This document shows positions 16,977 through 25,993 of a stretch of DNA of 59,328 nucleotides, piece by piece. Source of the DNA: Pseudomonas sp. C1C7 (GTDB lineage Bacteria; Pseudomonadota; Gammaproteobacteria; Pseudomonadales; Pseudomonadaceae); the NCBI RefSeq assembly GCF_013359595.1, contig NZ_JABFMP010000037.1, positions 1 to 59,328 of the forward strand, read 5' to 3'. The stretch's first letter is position 1. Each line of letters begins with the position of its first letter. Under the pieces are notes generated by a model. The model ran no database searches, was not told the DNA's origin, and saw only the letters and a program-made list of their open reading frames with translations. A program made the translations under genes and the position numbers.

Positions 16977-17564
16977 ATGACGATCTTCTCCCTGCCCTGC
17001 GAGCGGCTGACGCTGGCGATCCTGAGCCCCAGTCAGGCTGCGCTGGAAAGCGACTTTTACCTTCGCAACCAGGCGCATCTTGCGCCGTGGTCGCCGGTTC
17101 GTGCGGACGATTACTACAGCCCTGAACGAATTCGCTCGCGCCTGTCACAGCAAGCCATGGCTTTTGATGAGGGCTATGCGGTGCATTTCGCGGTGCTGGA
17201 TCGTGATGACGGGCAGATGATTGGCGCGTGCAATTTCAGCGGCATCGTTCGCGGGGCATTTCAGGCGTGTTATCTGGGGTATCACATCTGCGAGTCCCGC
17301 CAGGGCCAGGGCTTGATGCGCGAGGCGCTGGAGGCGGGTATCGGGTATGTGTTCGAGACGCTGAACCTGCACCGGATCATGGCCAACTACATTCCGGGCA
17401 ATGAGCGCAGTGCGCGGTTGCTGGAGCGCCTGGGTTTCGAGCGTGAGGGGTATGCCAAGGCGTACCTGAACATTGCCGGGCGCTGGCAGGATCATGTGAT
17501 GACGGCGCTGGTGAGCACGGTTTGGGAGGATCCGGAGCGGCAATGGTCGAGGCAGTTGGGGTAA
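16977..17564 (+). CDS. RimJ/RimL-type GNAT N-acetyltransferase
   Basis: 195 residues with the GNAT fold. The acetyl-CoA loop is seen as SRQGQGLMREAL, the conserved N-[E/A]-S/RLLERLGFEREG stretch follows, and the C-terminal ING/AGRWQDHVMTAL is close to RimJ, which acetylates the N-terminal alanine of ribosomal protein S5. Other members of this group modify unrelated amines, so the substrate is not certain. CGGAG precedes the ATG. It is monocistronic, between the pel operon and a convergent phosphatase pair. Confidence 0.8.
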   Translation: MTIFSLPCERLTLAILSPSQAALESDFYLRNQAHLAPWSPVRADDYYSPERIRSRLSQQAMAFDEGYAVHFAVLDRDDGQMIGACNFSGIVRGAFQACYLGYHICESRQGQGLMREALEAGIGYVFETLNLHRIMANYIPGNERSARLLERLGFEREGYAKAYLNIAGRWQDHVMTALVSTVWEDPERQWSRQLG

Positions 17565-17607
17565 GGGAAAACATCCCGGCTTTTCACAAGGGATCGTTGG
17601 TCAAGTC

Positions 17608-18471
17608 TTAGACTGCAGGCTGAGTCTGCACGCCTGATACCGCCTTTTCATGCCTCTGCAACACCGGCGCCTCAAGCCGCGCCCTTCCATAAAACGCCAA
17701 CGCCGTCAGCAGACACGCCAGCCACACGACAATCCCGGCCCAGAACGTGTGCGACATGTAATGCCAGCCCTGCAACACCCGCGTCGTGCCATACACGAAA
17801 CCCAGTCCCAGCGAGCCGTACATCAGGGCCTTGGAGTAACGCCAGCGATAACGCCGCGCCACGAAGTACAGCGCCAGCATCGTGAAACCACCCGACGCAT
17901 GCCCGCCCGGCCAGCAGCGACCATCACCGGCCACCTTCAGCAAATCGAAATTCTCGTACCACTCCTTGTGCTCGATCTTGCCGCCGTACTGCGTGGTTTC
18001 GATCGGGCAATACACGCTGGTGTGGCCCTTGAGGTAGTGGATCAGCCCGGTGCTGATGGAGAACGCGAACACCACGTAGAGAAAATCCCGGCGATGTCTG
18101 TGGGCAAAACGCAGCACTGGCGCGACTTTGATCTTTTCCAGGAAGGCACGCAGCTTCGGATGCTTGTCCATCCTGAACACTGTCCAGAAAAAAGACAGCA
18201 CGGCACCGATCACCGCCAGTTCGCCGGTCCAGTTGGGAATGATCCGTGCCCATTTATGGGTGATCTTTTCGAACAGGTGCACATGATCCAGCGGAAAACT
18301 CTTGGTCACCGGGTCGTAAAAGAGATCGTTGAAGGCGATGTCGATTTTGGTGAGGTCGAACATCAGGAATACCACCACCGCACAGGCCAGGGGTATGCCG
18401 AAATTCATCCAGTAAAAACGCGAGCGGGAGGCGGTCTGCATGGTGTTTCCAGATTCCGGGAGTGAATTCAT
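17608..18471 (-). CDS. PAP2-family membrane phosphatase
   Basis: 287 residues with about six membrane segments. The PAP2 signature is present: PGGHASGG (motif 2, catalytic His) and RVLQGWHYMSHTFWAG (motif 3). Motif 3 ends in WAG where a D is usual after the second His. Members remove phosphate from undecaprenyl diphosphate, phosphatidate or lipid A in the periplasm. The ATG overlaps the stop of the Ais-like gene by 4 bp, so the two are co-translated and probably act on related envelope substrates. Confidence 0.8.
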   Translation of the reverse strand: MNSLPESGNTMQTASRSRFYWMNFGIPLACAVVVFLMFDLTKIDIAFNDLFYDPVTKSFPLDHVHLFEKITHKWARIIPNWTGELAVIGAVLSFFWTVFRMDKHPKLRAFLEKIKVAPVLRFAHRHRRDFLYVVFAFSISTGLIHYLKGHTSVYCPIETTQYGGKIEHKEWYENFDLLKVAGDGRCWPGGHASGGFTMLALYFVARRYRWRYSKALMYGSLGLGFVYGTTRVLQGWHYMSHTFWAGIVVWLACLLTALAFYGRARLEAPVLQRHEKAVSGVQTQPAV

Positions 18472-19133
18472 TGGTCAGCCACCGAGCGCCAGTCCGACGC
18501 CTCGATGAAGCCCAGCATGCGCGGCGCCTTGAGCGACTCGGCGGTGATGAACAGTGAGGCGCCATAACCCAGGGTCGAGCTTGGCAACTTGAGATCCCTT
18601 TCAATTTGCGACATGCATTCGCTGTGGGTCACCAGGATCAGGTTGCGGCCGGCCACCTTGTGCGCCAGGGCATCACGCAGCATGGTGCCCTTACAGTTGA
18701 TCAACCATTCATCACCGGTATCGACCTTGTTGAACATGTAGCTGGCGGTTTGCGAGGTACGCATCATCGGGCTGTTGTAGATGTCGACCCTTCCCAGACC
18801 CAATCGCTCGAACTGCGCGCCCACCGCTACCGCGACGGCGCGCGAACGATCGGTAATGCCGTCGTCGCCGCTCAGGCAGGGCGCGGGGGAATGGTCGCAG
18901 CGCTCGACATGACGGACCAGCACGATCAAGTCGCCCTTGGCCCAACCGGCCTGCAACGCCCGCGCACCGGCAACGTTGCCATGGGCCAGGTCCGGCACCG
19001 CGGCCGGGCGCAATAAAAACAGGGTCAACGGAATCACCAGCAGCGCACAGGCCACGATCACGGCGCTATTGCGATAACGGGCAAGACGGCTCAGGTCGAA
19101 CGTGCGGGTGATGCCAAACAGTCTCAATTCCAC
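18468..19133 (-). CDS. Ais/PmrG-like periplasmic histidine phosphatase
   Basis: About 221 residues from a GTG with GAGG nine bases upstream (a TTG at 19163 gives 231). One N-terminal membrane segment anchors a histidine-phosphatase domain: VLVRHVERCD (RHG motif with His to be phosphorylated), CLSGDDGIT, a TSQTA helix and late LVTHSECMS with the second catalytic His. The RHxERCD...CLS...GIT pattern is that of Ais/PmrG, which dephosphorylates LPS core heptose in enterics. The second residue of the RHG triad is Val here, not Gly or Ala. Start uncertain. Confidence 0.75.
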   Translation of the reverse strand: MELRLFGITRTFDLSRLARYRNSAVIVACALLVIPLTLFLLRPAAVPDLAHGNVAGARALQAGWAKGDLIVLVRHVERCDHSPAPCLSGDDGITDRSRAVAVAVGAQFERLGLGRVDIYNSPMMRTSQTASYMFNKVDTGDEWLINCKGTMLRDALAHKVAGRNLILVTHSECMSQIERDLKLPSSTLGYGASLFITAESLKAPRMLGFIEASDWRSVADQ

Positions 19134-19277
19134 AACAAGCCGCCTCGCCGGCACGTACTTCAAATTCGATGCGCCGAGGGTAAAGGCAGGGGCGTAGGCA
19201 ACCGGTGAAACACATGTGAAAAAAGAATCAACGTCCGCACAAATCCCCTGTTACAAAATCGCCATCACAAAATCCTT

Positions 19278-19303
19278 TCAGCTCTCGCGATTGCGGCCGA
19301 TAC
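19278..19303 (+). promoter_or_regulatory. Candidate FliA (sigma-28) promoter of the MCP gene
   Basis: GCCGATAC at 19296-19303 matches the sigma-28 -10 (GCCGATAA). TCAGC thirteen bases upstream is a partial match to the pseudomonad -35 TCAAG. It is about 90 bp before the chemoreceptor start. Confidence 0.35.
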
Positions 19304-19393
19304 AGGCCTGCTACACACCTTGCTGGCACCTAAAAACAACAATCTTCCAGCCAACCGACGATCGAGAAGCACTACGTTCCTGGAGGAATTTTG

Positions 19394-21313
19394 ATGAATA
19401 GCTGGTTCGGCAACATCAGCGTGAACCTGAAACTGGGCCTGGGATTCGGCCTGGTCCTGGCCTTGACCTGCATCCTCGCCCTGACGGGCTGGACCAGCCT
19501 GGGCAGCCTAATCGACCGCAGCAACTGGATGAGCGACATCACCCAGCTCAACGCCGGCCTGACCAAGCTGCGCGTGGTGCGCCTGCAGTACATGCTGGCC
19601 AACGGCGATGAAACCATCGCGCAGAATGTTCAGAACACCCTTGAAGGGTTTTCCGCTCAACACCAGGCCGTCCTGACCAAGTTCAAGAGCCCGGAAAACA
19701 TCAAGTTGCTCAAGGAGCAAGGCAAGGTCATCGACGACTACAAAACGTCCCTGGCCAAGATGCGCGGTGCCTATCGCGCGGCCAACGGCGCACGGGATGT
19801 GATGCTCACCAACGCAGAGGCCGCCAACGGCCTGATCAACGACATCAACAGCCACGTGCAGAAGCTGCCGCAGAGCGATCAACGCTTCGAGCAGTTCCAG
19901 GCCATCACCGCCGCCCGGGAAGCCTTCGTGCTGGCGCGTTATGAAGTGCGCGGCTACACCGCCACCACCAACGCCGAGACCGAGCGCAAAGCCATCGAGC
20001 AACTGGACCTGGCCATCGCCAGCGTGAAATCCCTGAACGTGCATTTCGCCGATGTCCAGCCAGACGCCCTGCGCCAGCTGGAAACCGCCCTGGGCAACTA
20101 CCGCAGCGCCCTGCAGTCCTACAAGGCCGCTGACAGCGAGGTGGTACAGGCGCGCAAGGAAATGACTGACGAAGGCGCCGCCATCGTCTCCCTGAGCGAG
20201 CAGCTGTATCAGATCCAGCTCGACCGTCGCGACGCCGAAAGCGCACGCGCACAGACCATGCAGCTGATCAGCACCCTGCTGGCATTGCTGGTGGGCATCA
20301 TTGCCGCCGTGGTCATCACCCGGCAGATCACCGGTCCCCTGCGTGAAACCCTGGTGGTGGTCGATCGCATCGCCAGCGGCGACCTGTCCCACGACATCAA
20401 GGTGACCCGCCGCGACGAACTCGGTGTGTTGCAGCAAGGCATCGCGCGCATGGGCGTGACACTGCGCGACCTGATCAGCGGCATCCGCGACGGCGTGACC
20501 CAGATCGCCAGCGCCGCCGAAGAATTGTCGGCGGTGACCGAGCAGACCAGCGCCGGGGTCAACAGCCAGAAGGTCGAGACCGATCAGGTCGCCACCGCCA
20601 TGCACGAGATGACCGCCACGGTTCAGGAAGTCGCGCGCAACGCCGAACAGGCCTCGCAAGCGGCTGCGGCGGCGGATGGCGAAGCCCGTGAAGGCGACAA
20701 GGTGGTCAACGAAGCCATCGCCCAGATCGAGCGCCTGGCCAGCGAAGTGGTGCGTTCCACCGAAGCCATGAGCGTGCTGCAACAGGAAAGTGACAAGATC
20801 GGCAGCGTCATGGACGTGATCAAGGCCGTGGCCGAACAGACCAACCTGCTGGCGCTCAACGCCGCCATCGAAGCGGCCCGTGCCGGTGAAGCCGGTCGTG
20901 GTTTTGCGGTGGTGGCCGATGAAGTCCGTGGCCTGGCCCAGCGCACGCAGAAATCCACCGAAGAAATCGAAGGCCTGGTGGCCGGACTGCAGAACGGCAC
21001 GCAACAGGTGTCGGCGGTGATGAACAACAGCCGCGTACTCACCGACAGCAGCGTGGCCCTGACCCGCAAGGCCGGCGAGTCACTGGACAACATCACCCGC
21101 ACGGTGTCGAACATTCAGTCGATGAACCAGCAGATTGCCGCGGCGGCCGAGCAGCAGAGCGCGGTGGCCGAGGAGATCAGCCGCAGCATCATCAATGTGC
21201 GGGATGTATCGGAACAGACAGCAGCGGCCAGTGATGAGACGGCGGCGTCGAGTGTCGAGCTGGCGCGGTTGGGGAATCAGTTGCAGACGATGGTCAGCCA
21301 CTTCCGGGTCTGA
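19394..21313 (+). CDS. Methyl-accepting chemotaxis protein with HBM-type sensor
   Basis: 639 residues from the ATG preceded by GGAGGA. Membrane segment at about 11-33, a periplasmic sensor of about 250 all-helical residues, a second membrane segment at about 295-312, a HAMP domain, and the cytoplasmic signalling domain with the conserved hairpin tip (VVADEVRGLAQRTQKSTEEIE region). A sensor of this length without Cache strands suits the helical bimodular (HBM) class, as in P. putida McpS, which bind TCA-cycle acids or related ligands. The ligand here is unknown. Monocistronic; a REPIN follows. Confidence 0.9.
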   Translation: MNSWFGNISVNLKLGLGFGLVLALTCILALTGWTSLGSLIDRSNWMSDITQLNAGLTKLRVVRLQYMLANGDETIAQNVQNTLEGFSAQHQAVLTKFKSPENIKLLKEQGKVIDDYKTSLAKMRGAYRAANGARDVMLTNAEAANGLINDINSHVQKLPQSDQRFEQFQAITAAREAFVLARYEVRGYTATTNAETERKAIEQLDLAIASVKSLNVHFADVQPDALRQLETALGNYRSALQSYKAADSEVVQARKEMTDEGAAIVSLSEQLYQIQLDRRDAESARAQTMQLISTLLALLVGIIAAVVITRQITGPLRETLVVVDRIASGDLSHDIKVTRRDELGVLQQGIARMGVTLRDLISGIRDGVTQIASAAEELSAVTEQTSAGVNSQKVETDQVATAMHEMTATVQEVARNAEQASQAAAAADGEAREGDKVVNEAIAQIERLASEVVRSTEAMSVLQQESDKIGSVMDVIKAVAEQTNLLALNAAIEAARAGEAGRGFAVVADEVRGLAQRTQKSTEEIEGLVAGLQNGTQQVSAVMNNSRVLTDSSVALTRKAGESLDNITRTVSNIQSMNQQIAAAAEQQSAVAEEISRSIINVRDVSEQTAAASDETAASSVELARLGNQLQTMVSHFRV

Positions 21314-21328
21314 TGTCAGGTCCACCGG

Positions 21329-21392
21329 TTCGCGGGCAAGCCTCGCTCCTACAGGAATTTGCGTACCCGTAGGAGCGAGGCTTGCCCGCGAA
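21329..21392. repeat. REPIN, GCGGGCAAG family
   Basis: Two perfect 24-bp inverted arms (21329-21352 and 21369-21392, TTCGCGGGCAAGCCTCGCTC...) around a 16-bp loop, in the gap after the MCP gene. Confidence 0.85.
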
Positions 21393-21405
21393 AGCGATCT
21401 AAACC

Positions 21406-21774
21406 TCAGACACAGATGGCATTGGTAAACACCAACCGATTACCAAACGGATCATGAACGGTCATGTCCTGGCTGCCCCACGGCATGGCCTGGATCTGTG
21501 GATGGGCGAACTTGTATTCCTTGGCCAGCAATTGCTGCTGGAAGGCTTCCAGTTCATCGGTCTCGATGCGCAGCGCCGAGCCCGGTGTCGCGTCGCCGTG
21601 GTGTTCGGACAGGTGCAACACACAGTCGCCACGGGAGACTTGCAGGTACAGCGGGAAATTGGCTTCGAAACGGTGCTGCCAGTCGATCTTGAATCCAAGG
21701 AAATCGACATAGAACTCAACCGCTTTGGTTTCGTCGAAGATCCGCAGGATCGGGGTGGTTTTGCCGAAGCTCAT
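21406..21774 (-). CDS. VOC (glyoxalase/bleomycin-resistance-like) protein
   Basis: 122 residues, one vicinal-oxygen-chelate module pair: ILRIFDETKAVEFYVDFLGF at the N-terminus, LHLSEHHGD in the middle and MTVHDPFGNRLVF near the C-terminus. Candidate metal ligands are the central His and a Glu/His late in the chain. Genes of this type are often called bleomycin resistance proteins without evidence. ATG at 21774 has GGGAG upstream; the frame also begins with a TTG at 21777. Confidence 0.8.
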   Translation of the reverse strand: MSFGKTTPILRIFDETKAVEFYVDFLGFKIDWQHRFEANFPLYLQVSRGDCVLHLSEHHGDATPGSALRIETDELEAFQQQLLAKEYKFAHPQIQAMPWGSQDMTVHDPFGNRLVFTNAICV

Positions 21775-21900
21775 CAAGTTGCTCCCAGACAGAGGTAGCC
21801 CGCAGTGTAGATGGGCTTTACGTCAGCGGATCGGCTTACGGATGGCATTCTTTAATCTCAATCTGCCATCACCCCGAAACACCAAGGTACGCATGCCCCC

Positions 21901-22033
21901 TGTAGCAGCTGGCGAAGCCTGCGTCCGGCTGCGAAGCAGTCGTAAAACCTGCGCGCGAGGTCTACCTGAAGCACCGCGTCGCCTGATTTCGCGACTGCTT
22001 CGCAGCCGGACGCAGGCTTCGCCAGCTGCTACA
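21901..22033. repeat. Perfect 42-bp inverted repeat (REPIN-like)
   Basis: Left arm 21901-21942 and right arm 21992-22033 are exact reverse complements of 42 bp, separated by 49 bp. The arms contain GGCTGCGAAGCAGTCG, a REP core of another family than the neighbours. Confidence 0.9.
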
Positions 22034-22048
22034 TGGACGCGTTGACCT

Positions 22049-23506
22049 TTAGTGAAATCCTTCGCGCAGGTCGCCCTGTCGCGCCAGAAAGCGCCCTTCC
22101 CTGCGGCCATTGGCCTGGCCGTCGCGATAGCTCAATACGCCGTTTACCCACACCCCTTCGATGCCTTCGGCCGCCCGCTGCGGATCGTTGAAATCCGCCA
22201 CATCGCGAATGGTCGCCGGGTCGAACAACACCAGATCCGCCCAATGCCCTTCACGAATCTCACCGCGTTCCTTCAGGCCGAATCGCGCCGCCGACAGGCC
22301 GGTCATCTTGTGCACGGCGGTGTGCAGCGGGAACAGGCCTACGTCGCGGCTGAAATGGCCGAGTACCCGCGGGAAGGCGCCCCACAGGCGTGGGTGCGGA
22401 AACGGGTCTTCCGGCAGGCCATCGGAGCCGACCATCGACAGCGGGTGGGCGAGGATCCGGCGCACGTCGTTTTCGTCCATGCCGTAGTACACCGCGCCAG
22501 CCGGTTGCAGCTGGCGGGCCGCATCGAGCAGCGACAGGTTCCACTCGGCGGCGATATCCATCAGGTCGCGACCGCCCATTTCCGGATGCGGCGTGGACCA
22601 GGTGATGGTGATGCGATGGGCATCGGTGACCTGCTTGAGGTCCAGGGTCGACGAGCTGGCCGCATAGGGATAACAGTCGCAGCCCACCGGATGGGTTTTC
22701 GCCGCCTGTTCCAGCGACGCCAGCAGTTGCGGGCTGCGCCCCCAGTTACCGGCGCCGGCACACTTGAGGTGGGAAATGATCACCGGGGATTTCGCGTGGC
22801 GGCCAATCTGGTACGCCTCATCCATGGCCTCCAGCACCGGTTCGAATTCGCTGCGCAAGTGGGTGGTGTACACCGCGCCGAAGGCCGTGAGTTCTTCGGT
22901 CAGTTGCATGACTTCCTCGGTGGAGGCCGAGAACGCGCTAGCGTAGGCCAGCCCCGTGGACAGGCCCAGCGCACCGGCCTCCAGGCTCTCGCGCAATTGC
23001 TCACGCATACCGGCGATTTCATCGGCCGTGGCGGTGCGGAACAGGTCATCCAGATGGTTGCTGCGCAACGCGGTATGGCCGACCAATGCGGCCACGTTCA
23101 GCGTGGTATTGGCCGCTTCGACCGCCGCGCGGTAATCCCGGAAGGTTGGATAGACAAACGCCGCGGCGCTGCCCAGCAGGTTCATCGGGTCCGGCGGATC
23201 GCCGCGCAGGCTCACGGGCGAGGCGCTGATCCCGCAGTTGCCGACGATCACCGTGGTCACGCCCTGGCTGAGCTTGGGCAGCATCTGCGGCTGGCGGATC
23301 ACTACCGTGTCGTCGTGGGTGTGCACGTCGATGAAACCCGGCGCCAGCACATGGCCCTGGGCGTCGATTTCCTCGGTGGCGCTGGCCTCGCGCAGGTCGC
23401 CGATGCGTTCGATGCGGCCGTTGAGAATGGCCACGTCGGCAGGGTAACCGGGGCGGTTGCCGCCGTCGATGATCAGGGCGTTGCGAATCAGCGTGTCGTA
23501 CAGCAT
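22049..23506 (-). CDS. D-aminoacylase (N-acyl-D-amino-acid deacylase)
   Basis: 485 residues of the amidohydrolase superfamily. Metal-binding landmarks: HTHDD after APGFID, VGNCGIS (the bridging Cys typical of D-aminoacylases), HLRSE, ISHLKCAG and GSDGLPED. It removes the acyl group from N-acyl-D-amino acids in the cytoplasm. The ATG follows the rpiR-type stop by one base (TGACATG) with GGGAG upstream, so it is coupled to the regulator. The reading frame continues upstream but only as a shadow of that gene. Confidence 0.9.
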   Translation of the reverse strand: MLYDTLIRNALIIDGGNRPGYPADVAILNGRIERIGDLREASATEEIDAQGHVLAPGFIDVHTHDDTVVIRQPQMLPKLSQGVTTVIVGNCGISASPVSLRGDPPDPMNLLGSAAAFVYPTFRDYRAAVEAANTTLNVAALVGHTALRSNHLDDLFRTATADEIAGMREQLRESLEAGALGLSTGLAYASAFSASTEEVMQLTEELTAFGAVYTTHLRSEFEPVLEAMDEAYQIGRHAKSPVIISHLKCAGAGNWGRSPQLLASLEQAAKTHPVGCDCYPYAASSSTLDLKQVTDAHRITITWSTPHPEMGGRDLMDIAAEWNLSLLDAARQLQPAGAVYYGMDENDVRRILAHPLSMVGSDGLPEDPFPHPRLWGAFPRVLGHFSRDVGLFPLHTAVHKMTGLSAARFGLKERGEIREGHWADLVLFDPATIRDVADFNDPQRAAEGIEGVWVNGVLSYRDGQANGRREGRFLARQGDLREGFH

Positions 23507-23507
23507 G

Positions 23508-24368
23508 TCAGTCTCCCAGCGGCAAGTGATCGTCGCCGCCGCGGTAATCGTCCAGGGCCAGTTTGATCCGCCGCAGACGCTCTTGATTGTCTTGAGGATT
23601 AGCCAGTGCCAGCTCGGTGGCAAGCACATCGATGGCCAGCAGCATGCCGTAGCGCGCCGCTGTCGGTTTATAGATGAAGGAGGTTTCGGCGCTTTGCAGC
23701 GGCAGCACGATGTCCGCCAGTTGCGCCAGCGGCGAGTCCTCGCGGGTGATGGCCAGGATTCGCGCGCCGTAGTTGCGCGCAAGCTCCACGGTTTCCACCA
23801 GCTCCGGGGTGATGCCGGTCAGTGAGCAGACAATCACCACCTGTTCGGCGCTGAGGCTGGCGGCGGTGACGCGCATCATCACCGCGTCGTGGCACACCGA
23901 AACCGGGTAACCGAGGCGCACCAGCCGCACCTGCAATTCGTCGCTGCACAGGGTCGAGCAGCCGCCCATGCCGAAGGCGTGAATCATCCGCGCCTTGCCC
24001 AGCAGTTTCACCGCGTCGGCAAACCTCGACTCATCGAAGCCCGACAGGTGCTGGCGCAGGGTCGACTCGATATCGCCGACGATCTGTCCATAGAACGCCG
24101 ATTGCTCAGGCGTGCCCGCCGGATCCAGAAAACGGCTGCCAACGCCGCTGGCCTGGGCCAGTTGCAGGCGCAGGTCACGCAAGTCACGACAACCCACGCT
24201 GCGGGCGAAACGCGACAAGGTGGCGGTGCTGACTTCCGCCCGCTGCGCCAGCTCGTCGAGGCTGGCGGAGGCGGCGAACCCGACGTCGTCGAGCATCAGG
24301 CGGGCGATGCGTCCTTCACCGGCGCTGAAAGAATCCTGGCGGGCGCGAATCTGGTAAAGGATGTCCAT
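23508..24368 (-). CDS. RpiR/MurR-family transcriptional regulator
   Basis: 286 residues: N-terminal HTH_6 domain (helix-turn-helix around SLDELAQRAEVSTATLSRFA, residues 36-55) and a C-terminal SIS domain from about 125 (IHAFGMGGCS loop). SIS domains usually bind phosphosugars; here the gene sits between a GntP permease and a D-aminoacylase and most likely controls them. It is 16 bp after the permease gene. Confidence 0.9.
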   Translation of the reverse strand: MDILYQIRARQDSFSAGEGRIARLMLDDVGFAASASLDELAQRAEVSTATLSRFARSVGCRDLRDLRLQLAQASGVGSRFLDPAGTPEQSAFYGQIVGDIESTLRQHLSGFDESRFADAVKLLGKARMIHAFGMGGCSTLCSDELQVRLVRLGYPVSVCHDAVMMRVTAASLSAEQVVIVCSLTGITPELVETVELARNYGARILAITREDSPLAQLADIVLPLQSAETSFIYKPTAARYGMLLAIDVLATELALANPQDNQERLRRIKLALDDYRGGDDHLPLGD

Positions 24369-24384
24369 GGCAACTGGGCTCCGG

Positions 24385-25734
24385 CTAGATCAGGTAGGAA
24401 AGGCCGACGGTCAGGCCGAAGGCGACGAGCGAAATCAGGGTCTCAAGCACGGTCCAGGTTTTAAACGTCTGGGCCACCGTCATGTTGAAGTATTCCTTGA
24501 TCAACCAGAAGCCGCCGTCGTTGACGTGGGAGAAGATCACCGAGCCTGCACCGGTGGCCAGCACCAGCAATTCCGGATGCGGATAGCCCAGGCCGATGGC
24601 CACCGGCGCGACAACGCCGGAGGCTGTGGTCATGGCCACGGTCGCGGAGCCAGTGGCGATGCGCATCAGCGCGGCGAACAGCCACCCCATCAACAGCGGC
24701 GACAGATGGAATTCGTGGGCCAGGCCGACGATCTGGTCGGTGACGCCGGCGTCCACCAGGATCCGGTTCAGGCCGCCACCGGCACCTACCAGCAGGGTAA
24801 TGCTGGCGGTCGGCGCCAGGCATTCGTTGGTGAACTTGAGGATCGATTCGCGGTTGAAGCCTTGGGCGATGCCGAGGGTCCAGAAGCTCAGTAGCGTCGC
24901 CAGCAACAGCGCGATCACCGAGTTGCCGATAAACAGCAGGAACTGGTTGAAACCGGTACCCGGCGTGGAGATCAGGTTGGCCCAGCCGCCGATCAGCATC
25001 AGCACCACCGGCAGCAGAATGGTCGCCATGGTGATACCGAAACCCGGCAGGCTGTCACGAGGTTCGCGCTCGAGGAACTGGCGCTCCAGCGGGTTTTCCG
25101 CCGGCAACTGGATGCGCGGCACGATGAACTTGGCGTACAGGGGACCGGCGATGATCGCCGTGGGAATGCCGATGGCAATCGCGTAGAGCAAGGTCTGGCC
25201 CACGGAGGCCTGATAGACCTGCACCGCAAGCATCGCCGCCGGGTGCGGCGGCACCAGCGCATGCACTACCGAAAGACCGGCGACCATCGGCAAACCGACC
25301 ATCAGGATCGACACGCCAACCCGCCGCGCCACGGTGAACGCAATCGGCACCAACAATACGAAACCGACTTCGAAGAACAGCGGCAACCCCACCAGGAACG
25401 CGATGCAGACCATCGCCCAATGGGCGTTCTTCTCGCCGAAACGGTCGATCAAGGTCCGCGCCACCTGCTCGGCGCCCCCGGACTCGGCCATCATCTTGCC
25501 GAGCATCGTGCCCAGCGCCACCACCAGCGCGATGTGCCCCAACGTCTTGCCGACCCCCGCCTCATACGCCCCCACCACACCGGACGGCGGCATCCCGGCG
25601 ACCAGCGCCAGGCCTAGGGAAATCAGGGTGATCACGATGAACGGATTGAGCCGGTAGCGAGCGATCAGAACGATCAGGGCGATGATGGCAACGGCGGCAT
25701 ACACCAGCAGCCAATAGCCGAAGGACAGGGTCAT
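24385..25734 (-). CDS. GntP-family permease
   Basis: 449 residues, about twelve membrane segments, with the GntP-family signatures ALGTMLGKMMAESGGAEQVA and LVPPHPAAML and a late SHVNDGGFWLIKEYF. The family takes up gluconate and other sugar acids, but DsdX, a member, carries D-serine. Given the partner D-aminoacylase, a D-amino acid or its acyl form is the likely cargo. The ATG at 25734 has GAGGAG upstream. It is the first gene of a three-gene operon. Confidence 0.88.
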   Translation of the reverse strand: MTLSFGYWLLVYAAVAIIALIVLIARYRLNPFIVITLISLGLALVAGMPPSGVVGAYEAGVGKTLGHIALVVALGTMLGKMMAESGGAEQVARTLIDRFGEKNAHWAMVCIAFLVGLPLFFEVGFVLLVPIAFTVARRVGVSILMVGLPMVAGLSVVHALVPPHPAAMLAVQVYQASVGQTLLYAIAIGIPTAIIAGPLYAKFIVPRIQLPAENPLERQFLEREPRDSLPGFGITMATILLPVVLMLIGGWANLISTPGTGFNQFLLFIGNSVIALLLATLLSFWTLGIAQGFNRESILKFTNECLAPTASITLLVGAGGGLNRILVDAGVTDQIVGLAHEFHLSPLLMGWLFAALMRIATGSATVAMTTASGVVAPVAIGLGYPHPELLVLATGAGSVIFSHVNDGGFWLIKEYFNMTVAQTFKTWTVLETLISLVAFGLTVGLSYLI

Positions 25735-25910
25735 GCGGTACTCCTCGAGAGGGTCACGTCGAAAGTTTTGTGAAACTCTTAAAACATTTCGAAGCGTGAA
25801 ACTCAAACGAGGTGAAAGTAATTTTCGTGCAGAGGTACGGAGTGTCGTTTTTGGATATGTCTTGTCGCGATTAATGAAAATCGCACAGGCTGATTTTCAT
25901 GTTGAAGATC

Positions 25911-25986
25911 AAAAGATCGCAGCCTTCGGCAGCTCCTGCAGGGGAACGCATTCCAATGTAGGAGCTGCCGAAGGCTGCGATCTTTT
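25911..25986. repeat. REPIN, GATCGCAGCCTTCGGCAGC family
   Basis: 30-bp arms 25911-25940 and 25957-25986 with one mismatch. The right arm ends in six T on the plus strand. It fills most of the gap before the SulP gene. Confidence 0.85.
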
Positions 25987-25993
25987 TTACTGA

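Noticed and set aside
22049..23782. Longer start for the D-aminoacylase
   Set aside because: The extra 92 residues are the out-of-frame complement of the RpiR SIS domain. The ATG at 23506 has a ribosome site and the conserved N-terminus.
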